DNA from: Sunxiuqinia sp965230765
Lineage (GTDB): Bacteria; Bacteroidota; Bacteroidia; Bacteroidales; Prolixibacteraceae
DNA: 64,000 nt
NCBI GenBank assembly: GCA_965230765.1
Contig: CBDDLR010000002.1
Span: 620,001 to 684,000, forward strand
Reading direction: 5' to 3'
Of this stretch, positions 45,068 to 53,494 are shown one piece after another (within the stretch, counting starts at the first letter, position 1; each line of letters opens with the position of its first letter). The notes beneath the pieces were generated by a model, which saw only the letters and a list, made by a program, of their open reading frames with translations, had not been told where the DNA came from and searched no databases. The position numbers and the translations under genes are program-made.

Positions 45068-46294
45068 TTAATTCTCAATGTTTAAATTTAAAACAACTCC
45101 CTCTTCAATTTTTATTTTTATCCCAAAGATTCTGTTGTCATCAGTTTCAGTGATATATTTCTCCAGCGAAATTTTATCCAGACCAGTATATGTAGAAAAC
45201 AATAATCTTTCGGTTATTGTATTTGAAACAAACTTTAGAAATTGATCATTAGATAAAAGAATTCCATTATTACTGATATCCTTTTCACATGTAATCTCGA
45301 CAACAATATCTTCATTGAAATTAATATTGATTAAGCTGTTAAAAGAATTCTCTCTTTGGGATACTTGTGGTGTCTCGACGCTCATATCGAAAGATTGGTT
45401 AATGGAGCTAGATAGCAAGGTGTTAAAATACTCAGAAAAATGAAGCAATTTGAACCCTTTTTGAATGTCTGAGTAATATTTAAATTGGGATTTCTGAAAG
45501 ATAGGAACATGTTTTAAAATATTATATTTCAAAATATATGGTCTTGCTTTCTGCCCATAAGTAGTAAATGAGTTATACTGCATTATTAGTTGTTCATAAT
45601 CTGTGATTTGAGATCTTAATATTTTTGCATATTGGATTTTTTCTTCAGATGTTAAAAAAGGGTTTGTGTCAATAATTTTAATTAAACGATAGAAGCATTT
45701 AAAGTAATGAGACAAATGACCTCTTTCCTTATTAAATAAAGTTATGTATGACTCAACCAATAAACCATGATGTTGTAGTAATTCGGTGCTCTCTTCATAG
45801 GGAATGGTCATTTCGTTAAAGGAAGTATGAAAATAATCATCGTGTTCATCGTTTAAGTTAAGTGATGATTTTATGCTCATGTAAACATTTAACAATGCAT
45901 AAAAATGTGATTCAAACTGTTGAATTTTTATGGTCTTTGTTTGTTGTTCATATACTTTACGGCTAGATTCTAATTCAATTCTTTGCAATTCGAATTCTTC
46001 AACTTGTTTGTTTAGTGCCTTAACTTGTAATTCAAGTGCTTTTTGGTTTGTCTTTATATCCTGACGTTGTTCTGTCAGAGCTAAATAGAATAATAGGACA
46101 CCAGCAAGAGCCCAAATTGTACCAACCAATCCTCCTATGAAATCTCCAAATTGTCCCCACTTGTCCGATTTTATTTGGGCACTACTTGAAATACTTATAT
46201 CCATCCATAAAAAGGAAATTATAGCGAATACTATTAGAAGAATCCCTAATACTATTAGAGCTATGCTCGTTTTTTCATTTTTAAGTAATTTCAT
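45068..46294 (-). CDS. AbiC-like putative phage abortive infection membrane protein
   Basis: 408 residues. Two membrane helices (about 10-31: ALIVLGILLIVFAIISFLW; about 48-72: FGDFIGGLVGTIWALAGVLL) are followed by a coiled coil (about 75-125, rich in Q, E and K: TNQKALELQVKALNKQVEEF). A helical domain then has FESHFYALLNVYMSIKSSL, HYFKCFYRLIKIIDTN and SEEKIQYAKILRSQITDYEQ, the hallmarks of the putAbiC family (Pfam PF16872 type). The C-terminal 110 residues are variable. The plan suggests a membrane-anchored sensor or effector that triggers growth arrest on infection. The start ATG is followed by KLLKNEK. It precedes the double-DUF262 gene by 5 bases. Defence function is inferred from the family name and the partner. 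Confidence 0.85.
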   Translation of the reverse strand: MKLLKNEKTSIALIVLGILLIVFAIISFLWMDISISSSAQIKSDKWGQFGDFIGGLVGTIWALAGVLLFYLALTEQRQDIKTNQKALELQVKALNKQVEEFELQRIELESSRKVYEQQTKTIKIQQFESHFYALLNVYMSIKSSLNLNDEHDDYFHTSFNEMTIPYEESTELLQHHGLLVESYITLFNKERGHLSHYFKCFYRLIKIIDTNPFLTSEEKIQYAKILRSQITDYEQLIMQYNSFTTYGQKARPYILKYNILKHVPIFQKSQFKYYSDIQKGFKLLHFSEYFNTLLSSSINQSFDMSVETPQVSQRENSFNSLININFNEDIVVEITCEKDISNNGILLSNDQFLKFVSNTITERLLFSTYTGLDKISLEKYITETDDNRIFGIKIKIEEGVVLNLNIEN

Positions 46295-46583
46295 ATCATA
46301 TTGATTCGTTTCAGTTTTGGTACAAAGTTTAGCATAAACCCTAACTTCTATGTATATATACTATATTTACATATACCCCTTAAAATATATTGTATAAGTA
46401 TACCTTTCAATAAATTGTTGCCTTTTAGGGGATACCTAAATTAAGAAAAATTTTTATAGATGAGTTGCGGTTATTGAGCAAATTTTCATGACGGTGCATC
46501 GCTGTGCTTTTGCGCTACGATCTTTCGAAGCTTATATTTTGAGGAGTAAAAATAATATGCAGGAAGAAGCCTTAGCTAATCAA
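46295..46583. other. Non-coding flank upstream of the AbiC-like gene
   Basis: No credible gene is seen. The stretch is very AT-rich and holds TATA-rich runs (46351-46400), the sequence AAACCCTAAC at 46336-46345 (inverted copy of 42713-42722), and an imperfect inverted repeat CCCCTTAAAA (46376-46385) with TTTTAGGGG (46423-46431). The promoter of the AbiC/DUF262 pair must lie here; TAAACTTTG on the minus strand near 46324-46332 is a near match to the -7 form. A short open frame at 46488 has no family resemblance. Confidence 0.4.
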
Positions 46584-46653
46584 AATCCAGTATCCAGTAT
46601 CCAGTATCCAAAATCCAGAATTCAGAATCCAGAATCCAGTATCTTGTATCCAG
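46584..46653. repeat. Ten tandem heptamers, consensus WATCCAG
   Basis: Seventy bases divide exactly into ten 7-base units: AATCCAG, TATCCAG, TATCCAG, TATCCAA, AATCCAG, AATTCAG, AATCCAG, AATCCAG, TATCTTG, TATCCAG. The tract ends 7 bases before the queA stop codon. Units vary by one or two bases, so it is degenerate but in register throughout. Confidence 0.85.
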
Positions 46654-46660
46654 GTTTGTC

Positions 46661-47896
46661 TCACTTCAGGTACAAATTACTGTCCCCGTAGCTTAAAAAT
46701 CGGTAGTTGTTTACCAGTGCATGGTCGTAAACCTTTTTCCAGTCGTCGCCAAGGTAAGCCGAAATGAGCAGCAGCAGGGTGCTTTGTGGCTGGTGAAAGT
46801 TGGTGATCATGCCGTCAACAATTTTAAATTGATAGCCCGGAACAATAATGATTTTTGTTGAAGCTACCAGGCTTTCAAGTTGGTGCTTTTCAAGAAAGGC
46901 TATCAGTCCTTCGAGTGATTTGTAGACCGAAATGGTTGATTCATTTGTGTAAGGTACCCACTGTTCAATATGTAAATTAGCAGGTGGAATTTCCGGATTG
47001 TTCATCACCTGCACTCCCAACCAATAAAGGCTTTCCAGCGTACGAATGGAAGTTGTGCCAACAGCAATCAGTTTGCCCTGGTTGTTCAGTAGTTTTTGCA
47101 GGAATGATTTGTGAATATGGATTTGTTCGGCATGCATTTCGTGGTCGGCAATGGTCTCAGCTTTTACAGGTTTAAATGTCCCGGCTCCCACATGAAGCGT
47201 TAATTCCGCACATTCAATTTCTTTTTTTGCAAGTGAACTAAAAACCTGATCTGTAAAATGAAGCCCGGCAGTGGGGGCTGCAACCGATCCTTTAATTTTC
47301 GAATAAATGGTCTGATAGCGAAGCTGATCCGACTCTTCGGTTTCCCGGTTCAGGTAGGGCGGGATAGGCAAAATACCAAACGCTTCGATCAGGCTTGCAA
47401 AGTCCATTTTTGGATTATCCCAGCTAAAACGAACCTGTACGTTCCCGGTGCCCTGTTTAATCTTTTCAGCTTTTACAGAAACCTGTTCACTTTCAAAATC
47501 AATGATTTTGACCAAGGGTTCTTCTTTCCATTTTTTTAAGTTGCCCACCATGCAATTCCATGTGCAGCTTTTAGTTTGCTGAAAACTGATTTGGTAATCA
47601 GCAGGATCAACCGGATCAAGGCAAAAGATTTCAATTTGCGCACCAGTAGTTTTTTGAAACTGCAAGCGTGCACGAATTACCTTGGTATTATTAAAGACCA
47701 GTAAACTTCTTTCAGGAAGATATTCATCCAGGTTTTTAAAAACTGAATCGATTATATTGCCATTTTTCCAAATCAGTAATTTAGAGGCATCACGCTCTTG
47801 CAGTGGGTATTTGGCAATTCGTTCATCCGGTAATTGGTAATCCAGTGCCTTTGCGCTTAAATTGAAAACAGATGTCGTTGAAACCTTTTGACTCAT
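46661..47896 (-). CDS. queA: S-adenosylmethionine:tRNA ribosyltransferase-isomerase
   Basis: 411 residues from the ATG at 47896; an in-frame GTG at 47923 adds nine residues and is less likely. It transfers and isomerises the ribosyl group of SAM onto 7-aminomethyl-7-deazaguanine in tRNA to make epoxyqueuosine, in the cytoplasm. QueA family segments are clear: YQLPDERIAKYPLQERDASK, LLVFNNTKVIRARL, APTAGLHFTDQVF, ELTLHVGAGTFKPV, IAVGTTSIRTLESL and ITNFHQPQSTLLLLISAYLG. The Bacteroidota type carries an extra variable stretch around residues 100-160. A tandem heptamer tract lies directly beyond its stop. It is divergent from the Smr gene. Ordinary core gene. Confidence 0.95.
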   Translation of the reverse strand: MSQKVSTTSVFNLSAKALDYQLPDERIAKYPLQERDASKLLIWKNGNIIDSVFKNLDEYLPERSLLVFNNTKVIRARLQFQKTTGAQIEIFCLDPVDPADYQISFQQTKSCTWNCMVGNLKKWKEEPLVKIIDFESEQVSVKAEKIKQGTGNVQVRFSWDNPKMDFASLIEAFGILPIPPYLNRETEESDQLRYQTIYSKIKGSVAAPTAGLHFTDQVFSSLAKKEIECAELTLHVGAGTFKPVKAETIADHEMHAEQIHIHKSFLQKLLNNQGKLIAVGTTSIRTLESLYWLGVQVMNNPEIPPANLHIEQWVPYTNESTISVYKSLEGLIAFLEKHQLESLVASTKIIIVPGYQFKIVDGMITNFHQPQSTLLLLISAYLGDDWKKVYDHALVNNYRFLSYGDSNLYLK

Positions 47897-48019
47897 GGGC
47901 TGCAAAATTACAGAATAATTCACTGTGTGGGCAGATCAGGCGTAAAAATGTTATTACTTTTGTGGCGAAAACATAGAACGCAATACGCTTGAGTTAAGTC
48001 TCAAATCATAGATGTATGG

Positions 48020-48040
48020 TAAAGATTGCTTCATCCTTCC
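48020..48040 (-). repeat. Dispersed intergenic repeat, partial inverted copy
   Basis: TAAAGATTGCTTCATCCTT at 48020-48038 is the reverse complement of 37009-37026 over 18 identical bases. It lies in the 216-base gap between queA and the Smr gene, about 11 kb from the first copy. The palindromic part of copy 1 is missing here. Confidence 0.5.
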
Positions 48041-48112
48041 CTTAACGTAAGTTGGAAAAATGCAATTACCTTCTATGGTTTTCAATCATATTCAAATTAA
48101 AAATTCTGCAAA

Positions 48113-49156
48113 ATGTTTAAAGTAGGTGATAAGGTTAAGTTTTTAAATGATGTTGGTGGCGGTGTAATTACGCAGGTTGTTACAAAAAATATGGTTCATG
48201 TTGAAAATGAAGATGGTTTTGAAATACCTGTGCTGACAACAGAAATCATTTTGGCTGGAGACCAACCCGTAACTATTGATAATCCATCGGTTCAGGACTT
48301 TGTGCAGCAAGCAAAGCCCAAACAGGAAGTTGTACCTGAGCCAAAGCCAGTGAAAGAAGAAATCGTGCTGATAAAAGGGAATGATGAACCGAACTTTCAC
48401 CTGGCATTTGTGCCTGACAATGAACGAAACCCGCTTGATGGTGCAATTAAAATCTACCTGGTAAATGATTGTAACTTTCACTTACTTTATCATTACAGCC
48501 AGTTTAATGGAAATGAATATGAAACCCAGGAAGCCGGACAGCTTGAACCCAACACGAAATTAATGCTGGGGGCTATTTCACAACTGGAAATTGCCAATCT
48601 GCCCGAGTTTAATTTTCAGTTGATTTTTTACAAAGAAAAGGCTTCCGTTTTGGGAACACCCATCAGTAAAACCATAAAAATTAATGCCGTAAAATTTTAT
48701 AAATCGGGCAGTTTTACAAAGAATGATTTCTTCAATAAAAAAGCAATGCTTTATAAATTGAATGAATCCGAAATGGAGAAAGTAGTTGAGGCATTGACAG
48801 AAAAAGAAGTAAAAAAAGCCAGCAGGGAAAAAGAACCTGCACGAAAACCAAAAAAGGTTCAGCAATCACCAGATCAAATTGAGGTGGATTTGCACATCCA
48901 TGAATTAATTGATGATACTACCGGATTGTCCAACAAGGAGATACTGGATTTGCAGATGGACAAATTTCGCGAAGAAATTGAGGCTGCCATCAAGTCCCGG
49001 GCGAAAAAGATTGTATTTATTCACGGGCTGGGAAACGGTACCCTGAAAAATGAACTGCGTCGTGAGCTTTCGTACAAGTACAAAAAGTACACCTTTCAGG
49101 ATGCCAGCTTCCAGGAATATGGTTACGGTGCTACCCTTGTTATTCTACGAAAATAG
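48113..49156 (+). CDS. DUF2027 and Smr domain protein
   Basis: 347 residues, no signal peptide. An N-terminal SH3-like region (FKVGDKVKFLNDVGGGVITQ) opens the DUF2027 part, which continues with a beta-rich domain to about residue 220 (NDCNFHLLYHYSQFNG). A basic linker (EKEVKKASREKEPARKPKKV) leads to a C-terminal Smr domain (about 258-347) with the IEVDLHIHEL motif and the nuclease-associated HGLGNGTLKNELRREL. Smr domains in MutS2 and relatives nick DNA or cleave RNA at collided ribosomes. Bacteroidota have this fixed combination as a core gene, with exact role unknown as far as I know. It is convergent with the acyl-CoA synthetase gene 56 bases away. Confidence 0.9.
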   Translation: MFKVGDKVKFLNDVGGGVITQVVTKNMVHVENEDGFEIPVLTTEIILAGDQPVTIDNPSVQDFVQQAKPKQEVVPEPKPVKEEIVLIKGNDEPNFHLAFVPDNERNPLDGAIKIYLVNDCNFHLLYHYSQFNGNEYETQEAGQLEPNTKLMLGAISQLEIANLPEFNFQLIFYKEKASVLGTPISKTIKINAVKFYKSGSFTKNDFFNKKAMLYKLNESEMEKVVEALTEKEVKKASREKEPARKPKKVQQSPDQIEVDLHIHELIDDTTGLSNKEILDLQMDKFREEIEAAIKSRAKKIVFIHGLGNGTLKNELRRELSYKYKKYTFQDASFQEYGYGATLVILRK

Positions 49157-49172
49157 AACTCCGTTATTTGTT

Positions 49173-49221
49173 GTTGGTTTTCGGTTGACGGTTTTCAGTT
49201 ATCGGTTATCGGTTATCCGTT
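49173..49221. repeat. Seven degenerate tandem heptamers, consensus ATCGGTT
   Basis: Forty-nine bases divide into GTTGGTT, TTCGGTT, GACGGTT, TTCAGTT, ATCGGTT, ATCGGTT, ATCCGTT. The tract lies in the gap between two convergent genes and includes the last codons and stop of the acyl-CoA synthetase gene. It has the same 7-base period as the tract at 46584 but a different unit. Confidence 0.7.
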
Positions 49222-51120
49222 CCATTTTTTAATGGCTTCCAGATTTACGTCGTTTACAATGCTTTTTGAGTCTGGTTTGTAAAGAAACTCCAATTTATCG
49301 GCAAAGTAAGCGGTAATCTTATCGCGCACCATTTTCATGGTTGAGTTTAGCAAATGGTTTTGTTCGGTAAATGCTTCCGGAAGCACTGCAATGGTGGCAG
49401 GCAGCCAGCGTTCGGGGAACATGTTTTCATATTCGCCACCAGCTTTGTATTTGTCAATTTCAGCTTGAATTAGTTTAAGGCTTTCCTCATTCGCTTCATC
49501 TGTTCCTGGCTTGATACTTTTTGACTCCAATTCGCGGTTGATGGCAGCAATGTTTGGCACGATCATACCTGTGGTGTATGGGTTTTGGTTATTGTATAGC
49601 ATACACTGATCAATAATTTGAGATTGATCGACTAACGCTTCTTCAATTCCTTCAGGACTGAATTTTTCACCGTCATTTCCAATCAGCAAACTTTTGAAAC
49701 GGCCTAAAACATACAAGAAGCCATCGCTGTCCATGTAGCCCATATCGCCAGTATGAAGCCAGCCATCCCGCAGTGTTTCCTCTGAGGCTTTGGGGTTGTT
49801 CCAGTAGCCAAGCATCACATTATCACCTTTTACAATAATTTCACCTTTTTGCCCGGTTGGAAGCTCTTGTCCATTGTCATCAACAATTTTTAGCTCCATG
49901 TATTTCACCAACTTACCTGATGAACCAAATTTAATGGCATGAAGTGCATTCGATGAAATTACCGGGGCAGCCTCCGACAATCCGTATCCCTGGCACATGG
50001 GCATGCCCACAGCATAGAAAAAGCGTTGTAGCTCAACATCGAGCAATGCCCCGCCACCGATGAATAGTTTTAACCTTCCTCCAAAACCTTCACGTATTTT
50101 CGAGAAAAGGATTTTATCGTAGAACGCAAGAAGTGGCTTGTAAACAAACCGTAGTCCTTTGCCACTGTCGTAACCCGAACCGTTGTATTTGTAGGCAATT
50201 TTAAGTGCATGGTTAAACATTTTCTCAGCTGTCTTGCCTTTTTGGCGAATATTCGTTTCAATTCCCTTGCGGAAGTTTTTGGCCAGTGCAGGCACGCTCA
50301 TCATCACATGTGGTCTGATTTCCTTAATGTTTTTTGGAATGTTTTTTAAGGTCTCCATGGGGGTTTTGCCAATCTCAAGTGATGCCAGGCTGGCTCCATT
50401 GTACATCAGGCAGTAAAGAGCGGCTGTGTGCGCAAAAGCATGGTCCCACGGCAGGATGACCAGCGAAGTCCATTCTTCAGTAATATCCATCAATGTATTC
50501 CCCTGAATAACATTTGCAGCATAGTTGAGGTGGGAGAGCATGATCCCTTTTGGATCGGCAGTGGTTCCTGAAGTATAGGAAATGTTTGCCAGATCATTTG
50601 GTTCAATAGCCTGGTAAACCTTTTCAACCTCTTCCGGTTTTTCCTCGTTGAGTTTTTCCCCGGCTGCTACAATATCATCGTAATTCAGGTCATTTCCCCC
50701 TGCATCTTCTTTGCCATCCAAATAAATAACTTTTTCTAGCTGTGGAAGACTGTCGCGAATTTCTTCAATTTTTGAAGCTTGTCCCGCCGATACAATCACC
50801 ATGCGTGCACCGGAATGCTCTAACCTGAACTTTAATTCACTTTTTGCATCCAGCTTTACGGATAGAGGCACATTGATCGCCCCGGCATACAAAATCCCCA
50901 ATTCGCTAATAATCCACTGGTCTCTTCCTTCTGAAACCAATCCAATCCGGTCGCCTTTTTTAATTCCAAGGGTGAGCAGTCCGGCAGCAAATTTTAGCAC
51001 ATCATCACGTGTTTGCTGATAGGTTCGTCCTTCAAACTTGCCATTTCTTTTTTCCCATAAATAAACGTTTTTGGGGTATTTGCTCACACTGGTATCAAAA
51101 AGTTCAACGATTGTTTTCAT
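49213..51120 (-). CDS. Long-chain fatty acid--CoA ligase (AMP-dependent synthetase)
   Basis: 635 residues. It activates fatty acids with ATP and CoA, at the inner face of the membrane or in the cytoplasm. The adenylate-forming motifs are visible: P-loop-like ISYTSGTTADPKGIMLSH (about 179-196), GYGLSEAAPVISSN, LHTGDMGYMDSDGFLYVLGR (A8 region, the hinge) and LLIGNDGEKFSPEGIEEALV. The C-terminal Lys expected for adenylation is within the segment STMKMVRDKITAYF. This matches the FadD/long-chain acyl-CoA synthetase group common as a core gene in Bacteroidota. Its last three codons overlap a heptamer repeat tract. It is a single gene, not visibly part of a longer operon. Confidence 0.93.
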   Translation of the reverse strand: MKTIVELFDTSVSKYPKNVYLWEKRNGKFEGRTYQQTRDDVLKFAAGLLTLGIKKGDRIGLVSEGRDQWIISELGILYAGAINVPLSVKLDAKSELKFRLEHSGARMVIVSAGQASKIEEIRDSLPQLEKVIYLDGKEDAGGNDLNYDDIVAAGEKLNEEKPEEVEKVYQAIEPNDLANISYTSGTTADPKGIMLSHLNYAANVIQGNTLMDITEEWTSLVILPWDHAFAHTAALYCLMYNGASLASLEIGKTPMETLKNIPKNIKEIRPHVMMSVPALAKNFRKGIETNIRQKGKTAEKMFNHALKIAYKYNGSGYDSGKGLRFVYKPLLAFYDKILFSKIREGFGGRLKLFIGGGALLDVELQRFFYAVGMPMCQGYGLSEAAPVISSNALHAIKFGSSGKLVKYMELKIVDDNGQELPTGQKGEIIVKGDNVMLGYWNNPKASEETLRDGWLHTGDMGYMDSDGFLYVLGRFKSLLIGNDGEKFSPEGIEEALVDQSQIIDQCMLYNNQNPYTTGMIVPNIAAINRELESKSIKPGTDEANEESLKLIQAEIDKYKAGGEYENMFPERWLPATIAVLPEAFTEQNHLLNSTMKMVRDKITAYFADKLEFLYKPDSKSIVNDVNLEAIKKWNG

Positions 51121-51239
51121 CCTAAATTAGATTAGTTTAATGCACAAAGCTGTTTTTTTAGCGGACACTAATTTATGTATTTTTCCCTTTATCAGAAATT
51201 AAAAACAAGACACCCTGCGTTTAGTTTTGCTTGAGCAAT

Positions 51240-51264
51240 AAAAAAGGGCACCTTCCGATGCCCT
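51240..51264 (-). terminator. Intrinsic terminator after the Gfo/Idh gene
   Basis: On the minus strand AGGGCA-TCGGAAGG-TGCCCT is followed by a T-run (51245-51240). It lies six bases beyond the stop of the Gfo/Idh gene. Confidence 0.8.
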
Positions 51265-51269
51265 GAAAT

Positions 51270-52847
51270 TTATACGATGATTTTTTCGTTGTCGGGATCC
51301 CAAAATACCTGCTTTTTATTTTTGAAAGAAAGCGTTCCCATGTGAGCAGTCATCGCTTCCTCAAAACTCTGATCGATATTGCAACTTGGTGTTTCGCCTG
51401 AGCGAATGCAATCAATCCACTCTTTCAAGTGCAGGTGGGCAGTGTCAACACGCTTTCCACCTCTGTAGGTGTAAAGAAGACCGCGTTTTGCAAAGTAGAG
51501 CTCTGTTGCCGAAGAAACCGCATCAACATTCTTCTTGCCAGGAATAAACGTGTAAATTGGAACTTCAGGATCGATAATCTTGTTTTTTATCTTATCGGCA
51601 TACCTGGTTGATCTTGGATCAGCATATATTGATAAGGTGTTACCCAGTTCCATATAACCATCATGCCCCATTATTCGTTTGCCACGATGCATTTGACTTG
51701 ACAAGGTTGCTGAATAAATCAGTGATAAATCTTGTTTTGGGAATTCAAATACAGTCGTCAATACGTCAGGTACAGTTCTTCCATCTTTGTAAAAATAAAT
51801 ACCACCAGTTGACATGGCTGAATCTGGAATACCAACGCCCATAATTTGATTGATGGCATCGTATTCATGTGTTAGCAGGTCGCCGGAAAGCCCGGTTGAG
51901 TAGTCCCACCAGCAGCGCCATCTGAAGAAACGTTCAAGGCTGAAATCGTGCCATGGTGCTGGGCCAATAAATTGTTCCCAGTCAATGGTTTTTGGGCTTG
52001 CATCTTCATGAATTGGATATACCCAAGCTCCATTTGGGTCATTTCGGTTTGTGGTAACTTCTATCAGGTTGATAGGGCCAACAACGCCTTTTTCAATGGC
52101 TTCTTTTGCCTTCACGTAGGCATCGGTTTGTCTTCCCTGGTGCCCCAGCTGGAAAACAATATTATTTTCTTTTACAGCCTTTCTAACCTCGTATGTTTCC
52201 TCAACAGTCCATGTCAGCGGTTTTTCACAATAGACGTGTTTTCCTGCTTTGGCGGCCTCAATGGTCATTGGCCCGTGCCAGTGGTCTGGTGTAGAAATCA
52301 CTACGGCATCAACATCATCAGCTGCTATCAGTTCTTTGTAGTTTTTATATCTCTTCGGTTTTTTTGCCATTTCCCCTCCAGAGCCAACACGGTTCACATT
52401 GGCTGCCATTTCTATTGCCATTTCCCCGAATGTGTCAAAAATATCGCAAACAGCAGTGATACGAACATTTAAGTTGTCTTGCGCCAGAAAATCGCTGTAG
52501 CGTTTATCATTGGGGTTCTTCTCAGCTGCTTCAATCCAATTGTCAACAAATGATGGATGGGCATATCCAAGGCTTCTTGCCAGGTATTTTCCGCGGCTTC
52601 CGTAACCAATAAAACCAATTCGTATTTCTTTGCCGTTGCCAACACTCGTTTTTACTTCGGGTTCATCATGCGACAATCCCAATTCCTGAACGATACTGTT
52701 GTTTAGGTAATGATCGTATTTTTTCTTTTTATAGGCTCCGTATGCCAACGCACCTACTACTGGTACGGTAGCTATTCCTTTTAAAATGTCACGTCTGGTG
52801 ATGCTATTTTTATTCTCTTCTTGATTTACTTTTTTCTTTTCTTCCAT
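51270..52847 (-). CDS. Tat-exported Gfo/Idh/MocA family oxidoreductase
   Basis: 525 residues. An N-terminal twin-arginine motif (ITRRDILKG, Arg18-Arg19) and a short hydrophobic run (VPVVGALAYGAY) predict export by the Tat pathway, as a folded cofactor-loaded protein. The Rossmann domain begins at about 75 (IRIGFIGYGSRGKYLARSLG), with DAVVISTPDHWHGPMTIEAA and the EKP motif in GKHVYCEKPLTW (about 205-216). A C-terminal substrate domain follows. Relatives act on sugars or cyclitols with NAD; some exported members are GH109-type glycosidases that use NAD transiently. Which of these applies is not evident. The gene follows a DoxX gene by 11 bases, and a terminator closes the pair. Confidence 0.88.
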   Translation of the reverse strand: MEEKKKVNQEENKNSITRRDILKGIATVPVVGALAYGAYKKKKYDHYLNNSIVQELGLSHDEPEVKTSVGNGKEIRIGFIGYGSRGKYLARSLGYAHPSFVDNWIEAAEKNPNDKRYSDFLAQDNLNVRITAVCDIFDTFGEMAIEMAANVNRVGSGGEMAKKPKRYKNYKELIAADDVDAVVISTPDHWHGPMTIEAAKAGKHVYCEKPLTWTVEETYEVRKAVKENNIVFQLGHQGRQTDAYVKAKEAIEKGVVGPINLIEVTTNRNDPNGAWVYPIHEDASPKTIDWEQFIGPAPWHDFSLERFFRWRCWWDYSTGLSGDLLTHEYDAINQIMGVGIPDSAMSTGGIYFYKDGRTVPDVLTTVFEFPKQDLSLIYSATLSSQMHRGKRIMGHDGYMELGNTLSIYADPRSTRYADKIKNKIIDPEVPIYTFIPGKKNVDAVSSATELYFAKRGLLYTYRGGKRVDTAHLHLKEWIDCIRSGETPSCNIDQSFEEAMTAHMGTLSFKNKKQVFWDPDNEKIIV

Positions 52848-52858
52848 GACTTTCCTTT

Positions 52859-53338
52859 TTATGATTCCTTCCTGAATAGTAAGCGGTCAATGCCAATGCA
52901 TTTTCCTGTTTGCATTGAAGCAATTGCCCCAAGCGCACAAAATTCAATAAATACCTTGTCAATGAAAAAGTAACTTCCTTCGGTTGGCATGGCATATTCA
53001 AGCCAATAAAAAGGAGGGTGGGATAAATAATAAAGTGCCAGGAGAAGCATTCCTGAAATTGCTGAAATACGGGTTAAGAAGCCAAGAATGAGACCGAGTC
53101 CAATAAGAACTAATCCCCACTGGTTCATAAAATCTGCAATGTTCAAGGACGTTGGATTGTTGGCAATTCCATAAAAAAATGAAGACATGAATCCTTTTGA
53201 ATCAAGTAAATAGCCAATTGAAGACCAGTTCGGATTTAAAACTTTTATTAATCCTTCGTAAAGGAAATGCCATCCAATGGCAAGACGTAAAGCTACCAGC
53301 CAGGCAACTTTTAGGTTGTTGGGTTTAGGTTGTTGCAT
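52859..53338 (-). CDS. DoxX family membrane protein
   Basis: 159 residues from the ATG at 53338. The upstream TTG at 53365 is unlikely, because TACATTTG (minus strand 53370-53363), a good promoter -7 element, overlaps it. Four membrane helices are visible: ALRLAIGWHFLYEGLIKVL (about 18-36), a segment around FFYGIANN, GLVLIGLGLILGFLTRISAI (about 80-99) followed closely by SGMLLLALYYLSHPP, and the last around FIDKVFIEFCALGAIASM. GWHFLYEGLIKV is typical of DoxX/DoxD. The role is unclear; family members are linked to quinone oxidoreduction. It probably forms an operon with the Tat-exported Gfo/Idh gene, which suggests passing electrons to the respiratory chain, but this is inference. Confidence 0.85.
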   Translation of the reverse strand: MQQPKPNNLKVAWLVALRLAIGWHFLYEGLIKVLNPNWSSIGYLLDSKGFMSSFFYGIANNPTSLNIADFMNQWGLVLIGLGLILGFLTRISAISGMLLLALYYLSHPPFYWLEYAMPTEGSYFFIDKVFIEFCALGAIASMQTGKCIGIDRLLFRKES

Positions 53339-53494
53339 GATCGTATTCTTTTGTAAGACCTTCAAATGTAATGATTTTTAGATGTACCCCGAAAAGAGAT
53401 TTGTCAATATGTTTGGTATTAAACTTTTTTAACAAAAAAAGTGACACACTAGTTAAAGAATGCCACTTTGTAATGCCAAATTCAAATATTGTTA

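Noticed and set aside
46584..46653. Possible CRISPR array
   Set aside because: Units are 7 bases with no spacers, so it is a simple tandem repeat. No cas genes are present.
46488..46691. Short open frame of 67 codons in the gap before queA
   Set aside because: Its second half is made of the heptamer repeat and it overlaps the queA 3' end in the opposite direction. It has no family resemblance.
53424..53443. Hairpin ACTTTTTT/AAAAAAGT after galM
   Set aside because: The stem is purely A/T-rich apart from its end pair and lies 50 bases beyond the stop; too weak to call a terminator.
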